Shown one piece after another: positions 1 through 9,355 of a stretch of 41,803 nt of DNA. The notes under the pieces are model-generated. The model was given only the letters and a program-made list of their open reading frames with translations. It ran no database searches and was not told the origin of the DNA. Numbering within the stretch: the first letter of the stretch is position 1; every line of letters begins with the position of its first letter. Both the position numbers and the translations under genes were made by a program. The stretch comes from a virus. The stretch is from positions 1 to 41,803 of IMG/VR virus record IMGVR_UViG_3300021197_000274; one strand, given 5' to 3'.

Positions 1-1244
1 GGTCTGCTGCGACACAGACTGTAGCAACACAGTTACGAATCTGGAGTCACGATAATTTTGGTGAAGATCTGTTAATAAACCCTCGTGATGCAGGCATATT
101 TTACTGGGACAAGAGTGATGGTCTTACTGCAAGAGCGGTAAATTTAACGAGTTTAGGAGGGGCTGACGGAGTTCCTACAATAGCTAAACAGGTAATGGTT
201 TCTGACAATAATCGACATGTGATTGCTTTTGGTGCAGACATAATAGACGTAAATGAACAAGATCCTTTGTTGATACGCTTTTCCTCTCAAGAGTCTCCAG
301 TAGACTGGAGGCCAAAATCTACTAATACAGCGGGTGATTTAAGGATTGGTACTGGTTCAGAGTTTGTTCGAGCCATAGAGACTAAACGTGAAATAATTAT
401 ATTTACTGACAGCTCTTTGCATTCAATGCGTTTTATAGGCCCTCCATTTACTTTTGGAATATCACCTCTATCAACCAATATAACAATTATGGGGCCTAAT
501 GCGGCAGTTGCCGTTGATGATGCTATTTTCTGGATGGGTAGGCAAAACTTTTATGTCTACACAGGCAAAACACAACAAATCCCATGCACTGTTAAAGAGA
601 GAGTTTTCTTTGACTTTGATTATGATCAAGCAGATAAAACATATGCTTCTGTCATATCAGAATTTAGTGAGATAATTTGGTTTTATACGTCTAACACAAA
701 CTCTTTAGCGAATGGTGGCACAGGTGAAAATGACCGTTATGTAATTTACAACTACGCTGAAAAAGTCTGGTATTACGGTAATTTATCAAGAACAGCTTTT
801 TTAGACAGAGGCATTCGCACTTTCCCTATCGCTGCAGCAGACAATTATCTCTACAATCATGAGTCAGGATATACTGATGATGGATCTGTTATGGCCTCTT
901 CAATAGAGTCTAGCGCCATTGATCTTGGTGATGGAGACAGGTTTGCTTCAATAAGAAGAATTATACCTGATTTTACTTTTAATGGATCTACGTCTACAGC
1001 TCCAAAAGTTGATTTGACTGTAAAAGCTAATGAGTATCCTGGATCTAACTTTTTGCAATCTGACGCTGAAACAATAACTAGATCATCCACATCTACAACC
1101 GTGCCTTTTGAACAATACACAAGTAAAGCAGACATAAGAGTTCGTGGCAGAGCTTTTGCTATTAAGATTGACTGTAATACTGGAGGCGTGAGATGGAGGT
1201 TGGGGAATCCAAGGGTTGATCTTAGACAGGATGGAAGACGCTAA
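1..1244 (+). CDS. P22 gp10-like packaged-DNA stabilisation / tail accessory protein, 5'-truncated
   Basis: The reading frame is open from base 3 with no start in context, so the gene begins before the window; at least 413 residues are present. The product is rich in beta-strand-like repeats containing Trp, Tyr and Gly (for example WRPKS, WMGRQNFYVY, YNYAEKVWYYG) and ends in a basic tail with RWRLGNPRVDLRQDG. This resembles the beta-propeller-like accessory proteins of podoviruses that close the portal channel (P22 gp10 type). It is followed with a one-base overlap by a small virion-region gene and then by internal protein genes, as expected in a late operon. The family assignment rests on overall appearance and context, not on a catalytic motif; another tail or head-completion protein is possible. 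Confidence 0.6.
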   Translation, partial: SAATQTVATQLRIWSHDNFGEDLLINPRDAGIFYWDKSDGLTARAVNLTSLGGADGVPTIAKQVMVSDNNRHVIAFGADIIDVNEQDPLLIRFSSQESPVDWRPKSTNTAGDLRIGTGSEFVRAIETKREIIIFTDSSLHSMRFIGPPFTFGISPLSTNITIMGPNAAVAVDDAIFWMGRQNFYVYTGKTQQIPCTVKERVFFDFDYDQADKTYASVISEFSEIIWFYTSNTNSLANGGTGENDRYVIYNYAEKVWYYGNLSRTAFLDRGIRTFPIAAADNYLYNHESGYTDDGSVMASSIESSAIDLGDGDRFASIRRIIPDFTFNGSTSTAPKVDLTVKANEYPGSNFLQSDAETITRSSTSTTVPFEQYTSKADIRVRGRAFAIKIDCNTGGVRWRLGNPRVDLRQDGRR

Positions 1245-1534
1245 TGGCTGGCAACGTAGCTGCATTTCCACGGCTGCCTACTCCTCAAGAAGAAGTAGAC
1301 GTTGAATACTTAGTTGATTTAGTCAGAGCATTGGAAGTTGTTATAAATCAATTACAAAACCCGCAGCTAAACTTTCAAGAAGTTCCTGCAAATGGCAACA
1401 ATAACCTTCTTCAGCAAGGGGATATATACATTGCTGATGGTGGATTTTTAAAAGTGGTTGGCAAAACAGAGATATTTAGTGGATCAATAGAAGGCACTGG
1501 ATCAGTGGGGACTGTAACGGTATCTGTTTCTTAA
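1244..1534 (+). CDS. small hypothetical virion-region protein
   Basis: A 96-residue protein starting at a TAATG junction with the preceding gene, so translational coupling is likely. The N-terminal half is helical and acidic; the C-terminal half is Gly/Val/Ser/Thr rich, ending in short beta-like repeats (GTGSVGTVTVSVS). I do not recognise a family. Its position between the gp10-like gene and the internal protein genes suggests a minor structural or fibre-associated role, which is inference only. Confidence 0.75.
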   Translation: MAGNVAAFPRLPTPQEEVDVEYLVDLVRALEVVINQLQNPQLNFQEVPANGNNNLLQQGDIYIADGGFLKVVGKTEIFSGSIEGTGSVGTVTVSVS

Positions 1535-1583
1535 TGACCAAATGCTTGTGAATAACGCTTAATAATGATAATGTTTAAAACAC

Positions 1584-1595
1584 GAACAATTGTTC
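1584..1595. promoter_or_regulatory. perfect 12-bp palindrome GAACAATTGTTC upstream of internal protein genes
   Basis: The 80-base gap 1535-1614 holds a perfect palindrome, GAACAATTGTTC. An identical copy lies at 41636-41647, just after the capsid gene. A weak promoter-like pair (TTGTGA at 1546, GATAAT at 1567, only 15 bases apart) precedes it. The core is shared with the GTACAATTGTTCG repeats near 22.8-25.2 kb. A regulator binding site is the most economical reading; function is not shown. Confidence 0.4.
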
Positions 1596-1614
1596 TGACT
1601 CAAAGGATTGAATT

Positions 1615-2487
1615 ATGGGCTTCCTTGATGATCTAGTAAAAGCGGCAATACCCGTAGCGGCTGGCGCATTTCTAGGGCCTGCGGCTGGTGGTTTAGCTGG
1701 CGCTGGTAGTATATTTGCTAATCCTGCTATATCTGGAGCCTTAGTGAGTGGCGGTCTTGGATTGCTCACAGGCCAAAAGCCTAAAGACGCTCTGAAGTCT
1801 GCATTGCTTGGCGGTCTTGGTGGATACGGCAGTCAAGCCTTTAGCGCGGCTGGGACACCTGCTGGTGGCGCTCCAACTGGCATATTTGGTGCAGGGCCAC
1901 AAAGTCGTCCTGGATTTCCAACTACTGCTGGTTCAGCAGCTTCAAATGTTGCACAGACAGCCGCTACTGGTGGCAGTGCTGTAAATCCTGTGACTGCCAA
2001 AGCGAATACCATGTCAGGAGAATTATTGAAAAGTCTCGGAGTCGCTGGTGACACTGCTGAAGGCAATTTGTTATTTAAGGCTTTGAACACCAATATGGGT
2101 GAGGGCATAGCCGCTGGATTAATTGCACAGTTACTTGCTGGCGATGAAGATGAGGACGAAGATAGTCAAGGTTCTTTTGAGCGTCGTCCATATGGTGCTG
2201 GCGGTCCTGGAGGTCAACTTGGTGGTATAAATTACAATCAAGGCGGCATTGTGCAGCATCTTAACCAAGGTGGTATGTCACAAAGTTACCCAGACAATCC
2301 GCCCAGACGCGATGGGCCTATTGCTCCGTATGAAGGTTCTGGCACAAAAGATGATGTGCCAGCGTTGTTGACTGCTGGTGAATTTGTAATGACTCGTGAT
2401 GCTGTTAAGGGAGCTGGTGGTGGTGATTTAAATCAAGGTCTTAACAGAATGTACAGTATGATGGATAAATTTGAGGGGATGGCGTAA
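1615..2487 (+). CDS. Gly/Ala-rich internal or tail-associated virion protein
   Basis: A 290-residue Gly/Ala-rich protein with hydrophobic low-complexity stretches at the N-terminus, an acidic tract near residue 178 (DEDEDED) and a C-terminal segment GSGTKDDVPALLTAGEFVM. That last pattern is common in phage tail and tape-measure-like proteins (the GTGTSDSIPA-L-GEFV type motif). GG-[IV] motifs (NQGGIVQH, NQGGMSQS) link it to the small GG-V proteins encoded around 31 kb. It starts with its own ATG after a short gap and overlaps the next gene by one base. Probably an internal or ejected virion component; exact role unknown. Confidence 0.7.
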   Translation: MGFLDDLVKAAIPVAAGAFLGPAAGGLAGAGSIFANPAISGALVSGGLGLLTGQKPKDALKSALLGGLGGYGSQAFSAAGTPAGGAPTGIFGAGPQSRPGFPTTAGSAASNVAQTAATGGSAVNPVTAKANTMSGELLKSLGVAGDTAEGNLLFKALNTNMGEGIAAGLIAQLLAGDEDEDEDSQGSFERRPYGAGGPGGQLGGINYNQGGIVQHLNQGGMSQSYPDNPPRRDGPIAPYEGSGTKDDVPALLTAGEFVMTRDAVKGAGGGDLNQGLNRMYSMMDKFEGMA

Positions 2488-3383
2488 TGTCTACACAAAC
2501 AGTAGAGCAAATACAACGTCTTGCGCCTTTTCTTGAAGGACTTGAAAAAAGATTACTTGGCACAGCTTTTGGCGAGTTTAGTGGTGCAACTCAAACAGCC
2601 CCTGGCCTTTTAGATACGCCTCTTAACTTACCGCAACAACAAGTAGCGGGACTTGATCCTTTACAGCAACAAGCCTTTGCTATGGCTCCTGGAATGGTTG
2701 GCTCTTATGCTCCGTTTGTAATGGGCGCTTCTGGGCAGACTTTAGGCGGTCAAGCGGCGTTAGGCGGTGGTCTTGGTCTTTTAGCGGATCCAGCCGCCGC
2801 AGTTCAAACATACATGAATCCATACCAGTCTAGTGTGATTGATGAAATCAACAGGCAGGCACAAATTGGTAAGCAGCAACGTGATGCTCAAGCTGTAAGC
2901 AAAGGTGCTTTTGGCGGTTCAAGACAGGGCATACAGGATGCCGAGGCAGAGGGGCGTAGATTAGCCGCTGTTGGCGAAGCGCAACGTCAGGGGTACTCTG
3001 ATGCCATAAAGCAGTCACAGCAAGCGGCGCAGCTTATGGGCGGCATAGGTCAGGCATACGGACAACTAGCAGGCACCACAGCAGATATTGGTCGAGTCCA
3101 ATCAGAACTGGGTCGAGCAGATCTTGGCATGTTGTCTGGTCTTGGTGAAACTGGCAGAACTTTCCAACAACAACAATTAGAAGCGCAACGACAAAATCAG
3201 TTACAAGCATCTCAAGAGCCGTTTACTCGTTTGGAAATAGGTCAATCATTGCTTAAAGGAATACCTAGTTCTGGTTTGTCATCTACATTTAAATCCGCGA
3301 CTACACCGTCAACTAATCCGTTCTTGGCTGGCATTGGAGCCTACAGTGCGCTTCAGGGCATTAGCCCCAGCACAAGCGCATAG
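2487..3383 (+). CDS. internal virion / injection-type protein, Gln/Ala-rich
   Basis: A 298-residue protein starting at a TAATG overlap. It is rich in Gln, Ala and Gly, with a central segment MNPYQSSVIDEINRQA followed by AFGGSRQGI, a pattern I associate with internal or tail proteins of marine podoviruses and siphoviruses. The middle is strongly helical with many Gln residues, fitting a coiled-coil ejection protein. It forms a block with the genes before and after it. I cannot assign a biochemical activity; the structural role is inferred from composition and position. Confidence 0.7.
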   Translation: MSTQTVEQIQRLAPFLEGLEKRLLGTAFGEFSGATQTAPGLLDTPLNLPQQQVAGLDPLQQQAFAMAPGMVGSYAPFVMGASGQTLGGQAALGGGLGLLADPAAAVQTYMNPYQSSVIDEINRQAQIGKQQRDAQAVSKGAFGGSRQGIQDAEAEGRRLAAVGEAQRQGYSDAIKQSQQAAQLMGGIGQAYGQLAGTTADIGRVQSELGRADLGMLSGLGETGRTFQQQQLEAQRQNQLQASQEPFTRLEIGQSLLKGIPSSGLSSTFKSATTPSTNPFLAGIGAYSALQGISPSTSA

Positions 3384-3393
3384 GAGAGCGTAG

Positions 3394-5541
3394 ATGGCGA
3401 TAACTCCAGCAACAGGTTCACCAATTGGTGCAGTCAGAGTAGGCACGACTGACGATTTCTTTACTGATGATTATCAGACAAGGCAAACGGGAATGTCTCC
3501 GTTAAAAGGCACTACTCCACAAAGCCAAGTAATAGACAAAGATGGGAATGTTCTTGGCACAGTAGCTGACTTCATGCCTCCCCCTACAACTTTAGACAAG
3601 GTTATGGCTCTTGGATTAAGATCAGGAGGAATATCAGATGCACTGTCTCCTTTAGGAGATGCCATAATGGGTAGGAGCAGTAATTTAGGCATACCTCCAT
3701 TATCTCCATTGAGAGGTGACAGAGACACAGTTGGTGGAGAACTTCTTCAAGGATTAGGCAACATAGGATTGGCTGGATTAGAAGGAATTAGAAGAACTGC
3801 TGAGACTGTTTCAGAAGTGCCTTTTGCTCTTGGCAGAGGTTTAGGCACTGAATCAGAATCAGCATATATGCGCAGAATGCAACAGCTTGCAGATGACCCC
3901 AGAAAGCCGGGAGAGGGTGTTCCTGATTTTGTTGGTGGATCTCTTCAACCAGCTATGAGCATTGCAGATCCCACCAGCATAGTTGGCGGACCTAGCTATC
4001 AACAGACTCCAACTGATGTGGATCAAGATGCGGCTATTAGAAGTCAGATTAGAGATGCTCAAAACATAACAGATGAGACAGGCATCTTTGGTGATATAAG
4101 AGAACCTGGTATGGGTGCTCCTGATTTTGTTGGTGGTGTGCCAGCAGATCAAGATGAAATAACACAGGCTTTAGCTGCGGCATCTGGTCAAGATGCAGAA
4201 GCATTCCGCGAAGAAGAAAGAAAAAGAGCTTTAGCGCAAGGCATGCAAGAAGGCACTGCTTCACCAAGCGTAGAGGGCGCAGATACAGCAATCAAACAAT
4301 CTACGGTAGAAGCTATTGACGATGTGTTAAAACAGGTCAAACCAGACGCAAAGCCTAAAGATTATGATGATTACATGAAAGAATTTGCAGACTTAACTGG
4401 TTTGGATGTTTCTGGTCAGCCAGATAACAGTCAGGCTTTGATGGCGTTTGGCTTGGCTCTCATGCAGAACAAGGCTGGTAAAGGATTTAACGTAGGTCAG
4501 ATGCTTTCCGAAGTTGGTGCGGCTGGTGAAAAGGCTATGCCAGCATTAGCTGCGGCTCGTAAAGAAGCCAAAACAACTAGAATTAAAGCGGCTGAGTTTG
4601 CTATTAGTCGCAAAGATAAAGACGAAGCAAAAATGCTTAACAGACAACAATACTTTGTGCTTCCAAAAGACGGTAAAGGATTTGCCTCTAATCTTGACAA
4701 AGCTGAATCAGAGTATCTTAATCCCCTTGAATTAAATGCTATGGTGACAGACAAAGCATTCACTGATAAATTTGAAGTTATACCCGGCGCACAATTTAGT
4801 TCTATTTATAAGGAGGCCATGAAAGGCACAGAGTTAGGCGATAAATATAGAGATAAGCCTGAAATGATTCCGTTGTTAGCAGGAGCAAAAGATCTTTTAA
4901 AAGTTCCTGTGTTTTATGAAAGCCCTAATTATAAAGGTGCTAAAACAGGGGTTAGTTATGTGCCGCAAGATGCAGCTAAAAGATCTTTAGGCGAAATAAA
5001 TAGAATGAACAATAATTTAAATAGAGCAGAAAATCAAATTACTGAGTTGGTTGAAACTATCAATTCTAAAGGATTAACTTCAAGTGGAGGAGCTGTTACT
5101 ATTTTTGATCAAACTAAAGATGGTTTAATTTCCTTTGGTAGATCAATTGGTATTAATGCTGGAGAGCTAGGTGAGCTTACCAAAAGTCAGAAAATATCTC
5201 TTATATTTGATCGCATTCAAGCACAGTATGCTCCGGCAATTCTTCAAGAAGCTGGCAAGACCATATCTGATGCAGATAGAGCGCGTGTTGAACAAATTGT
5301 CGGTGGGTTAAGCGCTGTAACATCACCAGAACAATTGACAGATAAAATAAGAAGAATACACGAAGACATTATTGGTTTAGGTAGAGCGAATGTTAAACAG
5401 GCTTATGATAATCTACAAGGCATGACTGATTATGATATAGCTAACTTAGCGCCAAGAACTCAAACCACAGCGAATCAGGCATTAACTGAAGATGAAAAAG
5501 AAGAATTAGCAGCTCTCCGTAAAAGACAAGGTAGCACCTAA
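3394..5541 (+). CDS. large hypothetical internal virion protein
   Basis: A 715-residue protein starting 10 bases after the preceding stop with a GGAG sequence upstream. The N-terminal third is Gly/Pro/Asp-rich and repeats a peptide: VPDFVGGSLQP near residue 176 and APDFVGGVPAD near residue 243, which suggests internal duplication. The central and C-terminal parts are helical and charged and end in a Lys/Arg tail (LAALRKRQ). No enzymatic motif was seen. The stop overlaps the next start (TAATG). Its size and its place between other internal-type proteins and the lysozyme suggest an ejected capsid protein or tail component. Confidence 0.7.
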   Translation: MAITPATGSPIGAVRVGTTDDFFTDDYQTRQTGMSPLKGTTPQSQVIDKDGNVLGTVADFMPPPTTLDKVMALGLRSGGISDALSPLGDAIMGRSSNLGIPPLSPLRGDRDTVGGELLQGLGNIGLAGLEGIRRTAETVSEVPFALGRGLGTESESAYMRRMQQLADDPRKPGEGVPDFVGGSLQPAMSIADPTSIVGGPSYQQTPTDVDQDAAIRSQIRDAQNITDETGIFGDIREPGMGAPDFVGGVPADQDEITQALAAASGQDAEAFREEERKRALAQGMQEGTASPSVEGADTAIKQSTVEAIDDVLKQVKPDAKPKDYDDYMKEFADLTGLDVSGQPDNSQALMAFGLALMQNKAGKGFNVGQMLSEVGAAGEKAMPALAAARKEAKTTRIKAAEFAISRKDKDEAKMLNRQQYFVLPKDGKGFASNLDKAESEYLNPLELNAMVTDKAFTDKFEVIPGAQFSSIYKEAMKGTELGDKYRDKPEMIPLLAGAKDLLKVPVFYESPNYKGAKTGVSYVPQDAAKRSLGEINRMNNNLNRAENQITELVETINSKGLTSSGGAVTIFDQTKDGLISFGRSIGINAGELGELTKSQKISLIFDRIQAQYAPAILQEAGKTISDADRARVEQIVGGLSAVTSPEQLTDKIRRIHEDIIGLGRANVKQAYDNLQGMTDYDIANLAPRTQTTANQALTEDEKEELAALRKRQGST

Positions 5542-8522
5542 TGCAAGACTTTGAAGAGTTGCAGATAAGAAAAGCTCTTGGGTCTGGGAATCTTGATGCA
5601 AGAACAGAACTTGCAGCAAGAAAAGCTTTAGACTCTAATCCTGATGATGTTAGTTCAGTATTAGCAGCTTTATCTCCACAAGAAGATTATTCTGGGATTA
5701 CTGATCTTAGAACAGGAAATCCTTTAGACTCTATACAGGTAAGTCAAAAAGCAACTGGGTTCAAAGGCTTTTCATCAGAAGATGTGGACACAAAGTCTGG
5801 CATCCAGAGGGCTGGATTCCGCGCAGAGCTGTCTTTAGCAGAAACAGACGATGATCAAGTTGCCGTGTTGAGAAGGTATGGACTGGATCAGACTGACTTT
5901 GCTCGTGACAATCGAGGTCGTTTAGCCGTAACCCCAGCAGGAGCAGCAAAACTCGGAGTTGATGCAGAAAAGCTGACTTTAATTGATGAAGAAGGCTTCA
6001 GCATGAATGATCTCTCTGACTTGGCTGGCATAGCTCCAGAGGTCATTGGTGCTATCGGCGGTGCCATAACTGGTCAGGCACTTATACCTATTCCGATTCT
6101 TGGTGCAGCGTTAGGTGCTGGATTTGGTGCTGGTGGAGGTCAAGCCGTTGAAGAAGTGTTTGAAGCTGTTCGCGGAACACAAACACAGACAGATGAAGAA
6201 GTGTTAAAAGACGTTGCTACAGAAGCAACAATAGGCTTCTTAGCTGATGCTACCTTTGGCGTACTTGGCGCTGGTATAAGGGGCGTAAAAGGCACTGTAA
6301 AGCCTGGTAAAGGGCTTTCTGATGAGGAGCTTAAAACTGTTGGCGAATCTCTTGAAGCAGGTATTGTTCCAAGCTTGGGTGCTATTAGAGCGCCAGCCCT
6401 TATCGCCAGACAACAGGCGATAGCTGAAAAGACGTTTGGAACATCAAAGCGTTTAAAGCAAAACAACGAAATATTACAGACCAAAATTGCGGATTTAAGG
6501 GCAAGAGTTGGCGCTGCCTCTGATGAAGAGGTTGGTGAGATTGTGCTAAACGCCACAGGTAAAGAGGCTGCTGGGCTGAAACAAGCTGAGAGAGAGGCAC
6601 AACAAGCTGTGCTTAAAACTCTTGATGATTTAGCGCAGGACATTGGTGCGGCGGCTGAAAAGAATTTAAATATTGAAGATGAAACATTTAGAATATTAGC
6701 TGGCGCACAAAAAGCTTTTGATGATCAAATGACATCATTGTTCAGACCAATTGATGAGGCTTTAGAAAGCGCTGCTGGTACAAATCAAATTATCCCTGTA
6801 GATACTATTAAAAATTTGGCGAAAGAAGCGAAAAGAATAGAAGCTTCAGGCATAGCTGGCGGCACTATGAAAGAGCTTGATTCTGCAATCAAAGCAGTCA
6901 ACACATTGGGCAGTTCAGAATCTTTTGAACAAATATATAAGACTCGAAAAACTCTCAATGATATTTTAATGAGAGCGCAAGGCACAGAGGCTAAACACAT
7001 ATCTAGGATGATTGATGACCTAGATTCTAAATTAACTGTTGGCAACATTGACAACATTGTTGCGACATCTGGCAAAACTCTTACACCAGACAGCGCAGAC
7101 ATTTTACGCCGTGCTTCAGAAAGACTAGATATAGCGCGTGGTCAATACAAACGTGGAGCAGATGTATTTGATCAATTAGAGTCGGCGGGTGTTATAAAAA
7201 GACTGAGACAAAAAACAGCGGACGGTCAAAGAGTTGGTGTTGATGACGTTCGTATGGATAAGATTATCAGAAATGATAAACCTCAAGTCCTTGCTAGAAC
7301 TCTAAAAGCCGTTAGATTTGCGGCTGGTGGGACTGGCAGAGAAGCAGACGCAGCGGCTGAACAATTTAGACAAAATCTAGCTGGTCAGTGGTTACGAGAC
7401 TCTTTGGACAGATCAGGGATCAGTTCATTAGACAATTACACTCCAGACAAGTTTAAGGGTGCGGCCTTTGCTAAATCAGTCAGAGATCTTGGACGCACGG
7501 CTGACACATTGTTTGGTGCTGATGCAGCAAAGATAAGGCAACTAGCTAATCAAATTGAAAGAACATCTTTGTCCAAAATGGATCAAAGAGTTGTTGGTGA
7601 AATATTACAAGAGGGCGGTGATCAAAATATTGTTGGCATGATGCAAGGTTTGGTTAACGCACAGAAACAAATATTTCAAGCAGACAAAAGCGCTGCTTTC
7701 CAAAAGCTTGCGTCTGGTAGGTTAAACTCTATTGAAGCCGCAGATCTGATAGCTCATAGATCAACCAGTGCAGCAGACATTAGTAAAATAGTTAAAAGTT
7801 TTGAGGGTGATAAAGCCGCGTTAGATAAGATACGCGGCAACTATATGGAAAGGTTGATTGAAGATTTTGGTGATGGTCTAACCACTGACGGAAAAGCTCT
7901 TGGTGATTTTGCTAAACGTATATTAGATGCAGATGAAAGCGGAAAATTAAAAGCTATCTTTGATGAGGGCATGGCTGATGACATGGTGTCTTTTGCAAAG
8001 ATATTAGAGTTTAATGCTAGAACTACAAAAGGTGGTGACTTGGTTGCAGCTAACATTGCGGCAAGCCCTCTTCAAAATATAGATAAGTTGTTAAAATTGT
8101 CTCTCGTTGGAAGAGTGTTTTCATCTGGCGGATATTACGATGATATTTTAAAACAGTATAAAAAGCAGATTAAAGGTGAAAACCCAGAAGAGAGAGCTAG
8201 AACTTTGGGTAGGCTCATGTCTCAAGCTTTCACAAACGCCTCTATTCAGACTCCTCCACAAGTTATACAAGAGGGCGCTCGTGAGGCCGAAAGACAGATC
8301 TCATCTCTCGTTGATACTTCTGGCATAGGCGAACAATTGTCCGCAATACAAGGGCAGATGACTCAACCAAACGCAGCATCTGGTCTTGGATCAGTAAACG
8401 TAACACAACCCACAGCTCCAGCAGGAACCAGTACAATTCAACAGCAAGCAGCCGCGAATCCTGGTGTAGCTCAAGCTCTGGGCATACGAGGATCAACGGC
8501 GGGTCTGTTAGGAAATCCATAA
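5541..8522 (+). CDS. very large internal virion / DNA-ejection-type protein
   Basis: A 993-residue protein, the longest in the window. Residues about 164-205 form a hydrophobic Gly/Ala-rich stretch (IGAIGGAITGQALIPIPILG and following) that could insert in a membrane; the rest is mostly helical and charged. The last 60 residues are Gln/Pro/Ala/Gly-rich. Such architecture is typical of podoviral ejection proteins that enter the envelope with the genome, but no hydrolase motif is visible. It overlaps the preceding gene by one base and abuts the lysozyme gene, which fits a late entry and lysis block. Function is inferred from size, membrane segment and neighbours. Confidence 0.7.
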   Translation: MQDFEELQIRKALGSGNLDARTELAARKALDSNPDDVSSVLAALSPQEDYSGITDLRTGNPLDSIQVSQKATGFKGFSSEDVDTKSGIQRAGFRAELSLAETDDDQVAVLRRYGLDQTDFARDNRGRLAVTPAGAAKLGVDAEKLTLIDEEGFSMNDLSDLAGIAPEVIGAIGGAITGQALIPIPILGAALGAGFGAGGGQAVEEVFEAVRGTQTQTDEEVLKDVATEATIGFLADATFGVLGAGIRGVKGTVKPGKGLSDEELKTVGESLEAGIVPSLGAIRAPALIARQQAIAEKTFGTSKRLKQNNEILQTKIADLRARVGAASDEEVGEIVLNATGKEAAGLKQAEREAQQAVLKTLDDLAQDIGAAAEKNLNIEDETFRILAGAQKAFDDQMTSLFRPIDEALESAAGTNQIIPVDTIKNLAKEAKRIEASGIAGGTMKELDSAIKAVNTLGSSESFEQIYKTRKTLNDILMRAQGTEAKHISRMIDDLDSKLTVGNIDNIVATSGKTLTPDSADILRRASERLDIARGQYKRGADVFDQLESAGVIKRLRQKTADGQRVGVDDVRMDKIIRNDKPQVLARTLKAVRFAAGGTGREADAAAEQFRQNLAGQWLRDSLDRSGISSLDNYTPDKFKGAAFAKSVRDLGRTADTLFGADAAKIRQLANQIERTSLSKMDQRVVGEILQEGGDQNIVGMMQGLVNAQKQIFQADKSAAFQKLASGRLNSIEAADLIAHRSTSAADISKIVKSFEGDKAALDKIRGNYMERLIEDFGDGLTTDGKALGDFAKRILDADESGKLKAIFDEGMADDMVSFAKILEFNARTTKGGDLVAANIAASPLQNIDKLLKLSLVGRVFSSGGYYDDILKQYKKQIKGENPEERARTLGRLMSQAFTNASIQTPPQVIQEGAREAERQISSLVDTSGIGEQLSAIQGQMTQPNAASGLGSVNVTQPTAPAGTSTIQQQAAANPGVAQALGIRGSTAGLLGNP

Positions 8523-8975
8523 ATGAACAAAGATAAATTACGCGAAGAAATCGCTGAAGATGAAGGATGTAAATATGAGATATATCTGGATCATCTCGGT
8601 CTTCCTACTTGTGGAATTGGTCATCTCATAACTGAGTCTGACGAAGAACACAGTAAGCCTGTTGGCACAGTCGTGGAGCAAGAGCGTGTAAAGCAGTTAT
8701 TTGCTCTTGATATGATGGTAACTATTGATGAGTGCAAAGTATTGTACCCGGACTTTGATGACCTGCCCGAAGAGTGCCAGCATATCATTGCAAACATGAT
8801 GTTCAACATGGGTAGACCCAGACTCACCAAGTTCAAAGGCATGAAGGCTGGAGTCGATGCCCGTGATTGGAACGCCGCAGCCGATGAAATGGTTGACTCT
8901 CGTTGGTACACCCAGGTTACAAACCGTGCAAGGCGCTTGGTGGACAGAATGAGAGCATTAGCTGAAGATGCGTAA
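8523..8975 (+). CDS. T4-type lysozyme (GH24 muramidase), endolysin
   Basis: A 150-residue peptidoglycan hydrolase that cleaves the N-acetylmuramate-N-acetylglucosamine bond during lysis. The T4 lysozyme catalytic triad is visible with the family's exact spacing: Glu14, Asp23 and Thr29 in a segment resembling EGxxxxxYxDxxGxxTxGIGH. The C-terminal NMMFNMG and SRWYTQVTNRARR match the conserved helices. There is no signal peptide or SAR helix, so it needs a holin; a candidate is at 37663-38049, far away in the head cluster. Translation starts immediately after the preceding stop. Confidence 0.95.
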   Translation: MNKDKLREEIAEDEGCKYEIYLDHLGLPTCGIGHLITESDEEHSKPVGTVVEQERVKQLFALDMMVTIDECKVLYPDFDDLPEECQHIIANMMFNMGRPRLTKFKGMKAGVDARDWNAAADEMVDSRWYTQVTNRARRLVDRMRALAEDA

Positions 8976-9135
8976 ACAAGAAGACGGGCCAATAAAGCAG
9001 GCATTGGACAATAATCAATGCCCTCGTTGTCTCTGCTCACTACCACCAGTAGATGTTCATGGTCATTTACAATGCTCTGTTTGTCACATGGTCATAAACG
9101 AGTGCTGCCAAGGCGAAACATGTTCTAACTCTTAG
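8968..9135 (+). CDS. Cys-rich zinc-ribbon-like mini-protein
   Basis: A 55-residue frame overlapping the end of the lysozyme gene by 8 bases. It contains CPRC near residue 18 and CSVC near residue 36, plus CC and C later, the layout of a small zinc ribbon with two CxxC knuckles. Its last 11 bases overlap the end of the convergent minus-strand gene. There is only a weak ribosome-binding sequence (GAAG before the ATG), so coupling to lysozyme translation is likely. Function unknown; zinc binding is inferred from the cysteine pattern. Confidence 0.65.
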   Translation: MRKQEDGPIKQALDNNQCPRCLCSLPPVDVHGHLQCSVCHMVINECCQGETCSNS

Positions 9136-9313
9136 GCGCAGATCCTATGCCTGAGTTGCTAACCATATCCCCATATCTATTTGAATACTCGTCAGCAGTT
9201 AACTTGCTTATCTGTTGACGAATATTTCTATGCTCATCAAGACTAAGTTTTTTTAATTTATTGTAAGTGGAAATATCCACTGCAACTGACTTGTATTGAC
9301 TTGTATCTGGCAT
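9125..9313 (-). CDS. ribbon-helix-helix (Arc/CopG-like) DNA-binding protein
   Basis: A 62-residue minus-strand protein beginning MPDTSQYKSVAVDIST. A short strand (KSVAVDI) followed by two helices (TYNKLKKLSLDEHRN and IRQQISKLTADEY) is the ribbon-helix-helix pattern of small dimeric repressors. I chose the start at 9313 because GGAG lies 7 bases upstream; a longer frame starting at 9337 lacks this. It is one of only two minus-strand genes in the window and is divergent from the nuclease gene at 9356, with 42 bases between them. This suggests autoregulation or control of the early module, by inference. Confidence 0.75.
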   Translation of the reverse strand: MPDTSQYKSVAVDISTYNKLKKLSLDEHRNIRQQISKLTADEYSNRYGDMVSNSGIGSAPKS

Positions 9314-9355
9314 TATACTGCTCCCAGTTATAACCATAAAGAGCCATATACTAAC

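Noticed and set aside
6140-6643. A 167-residue minus-strand frame opposite the large internal protein gene.
   Set aside because: Ser/Ala-rich antisense translation of a clearly coding + strand gene; no upstream signals.
8976-9124. A tRNA or other structured RNA gene between lysozyme and the minus-strand gene.
   Set aside because: No cloverleaf was found; the stretch is explained by the Cys-rich mini-protein frame.
9296-9355. Extending the DUF1064 nuclease to an ATG-like start at 9296.
   Set aside because: The extension overlaps the divergent RHH gene and precedes the conserved start of the family; 9356 fits better.
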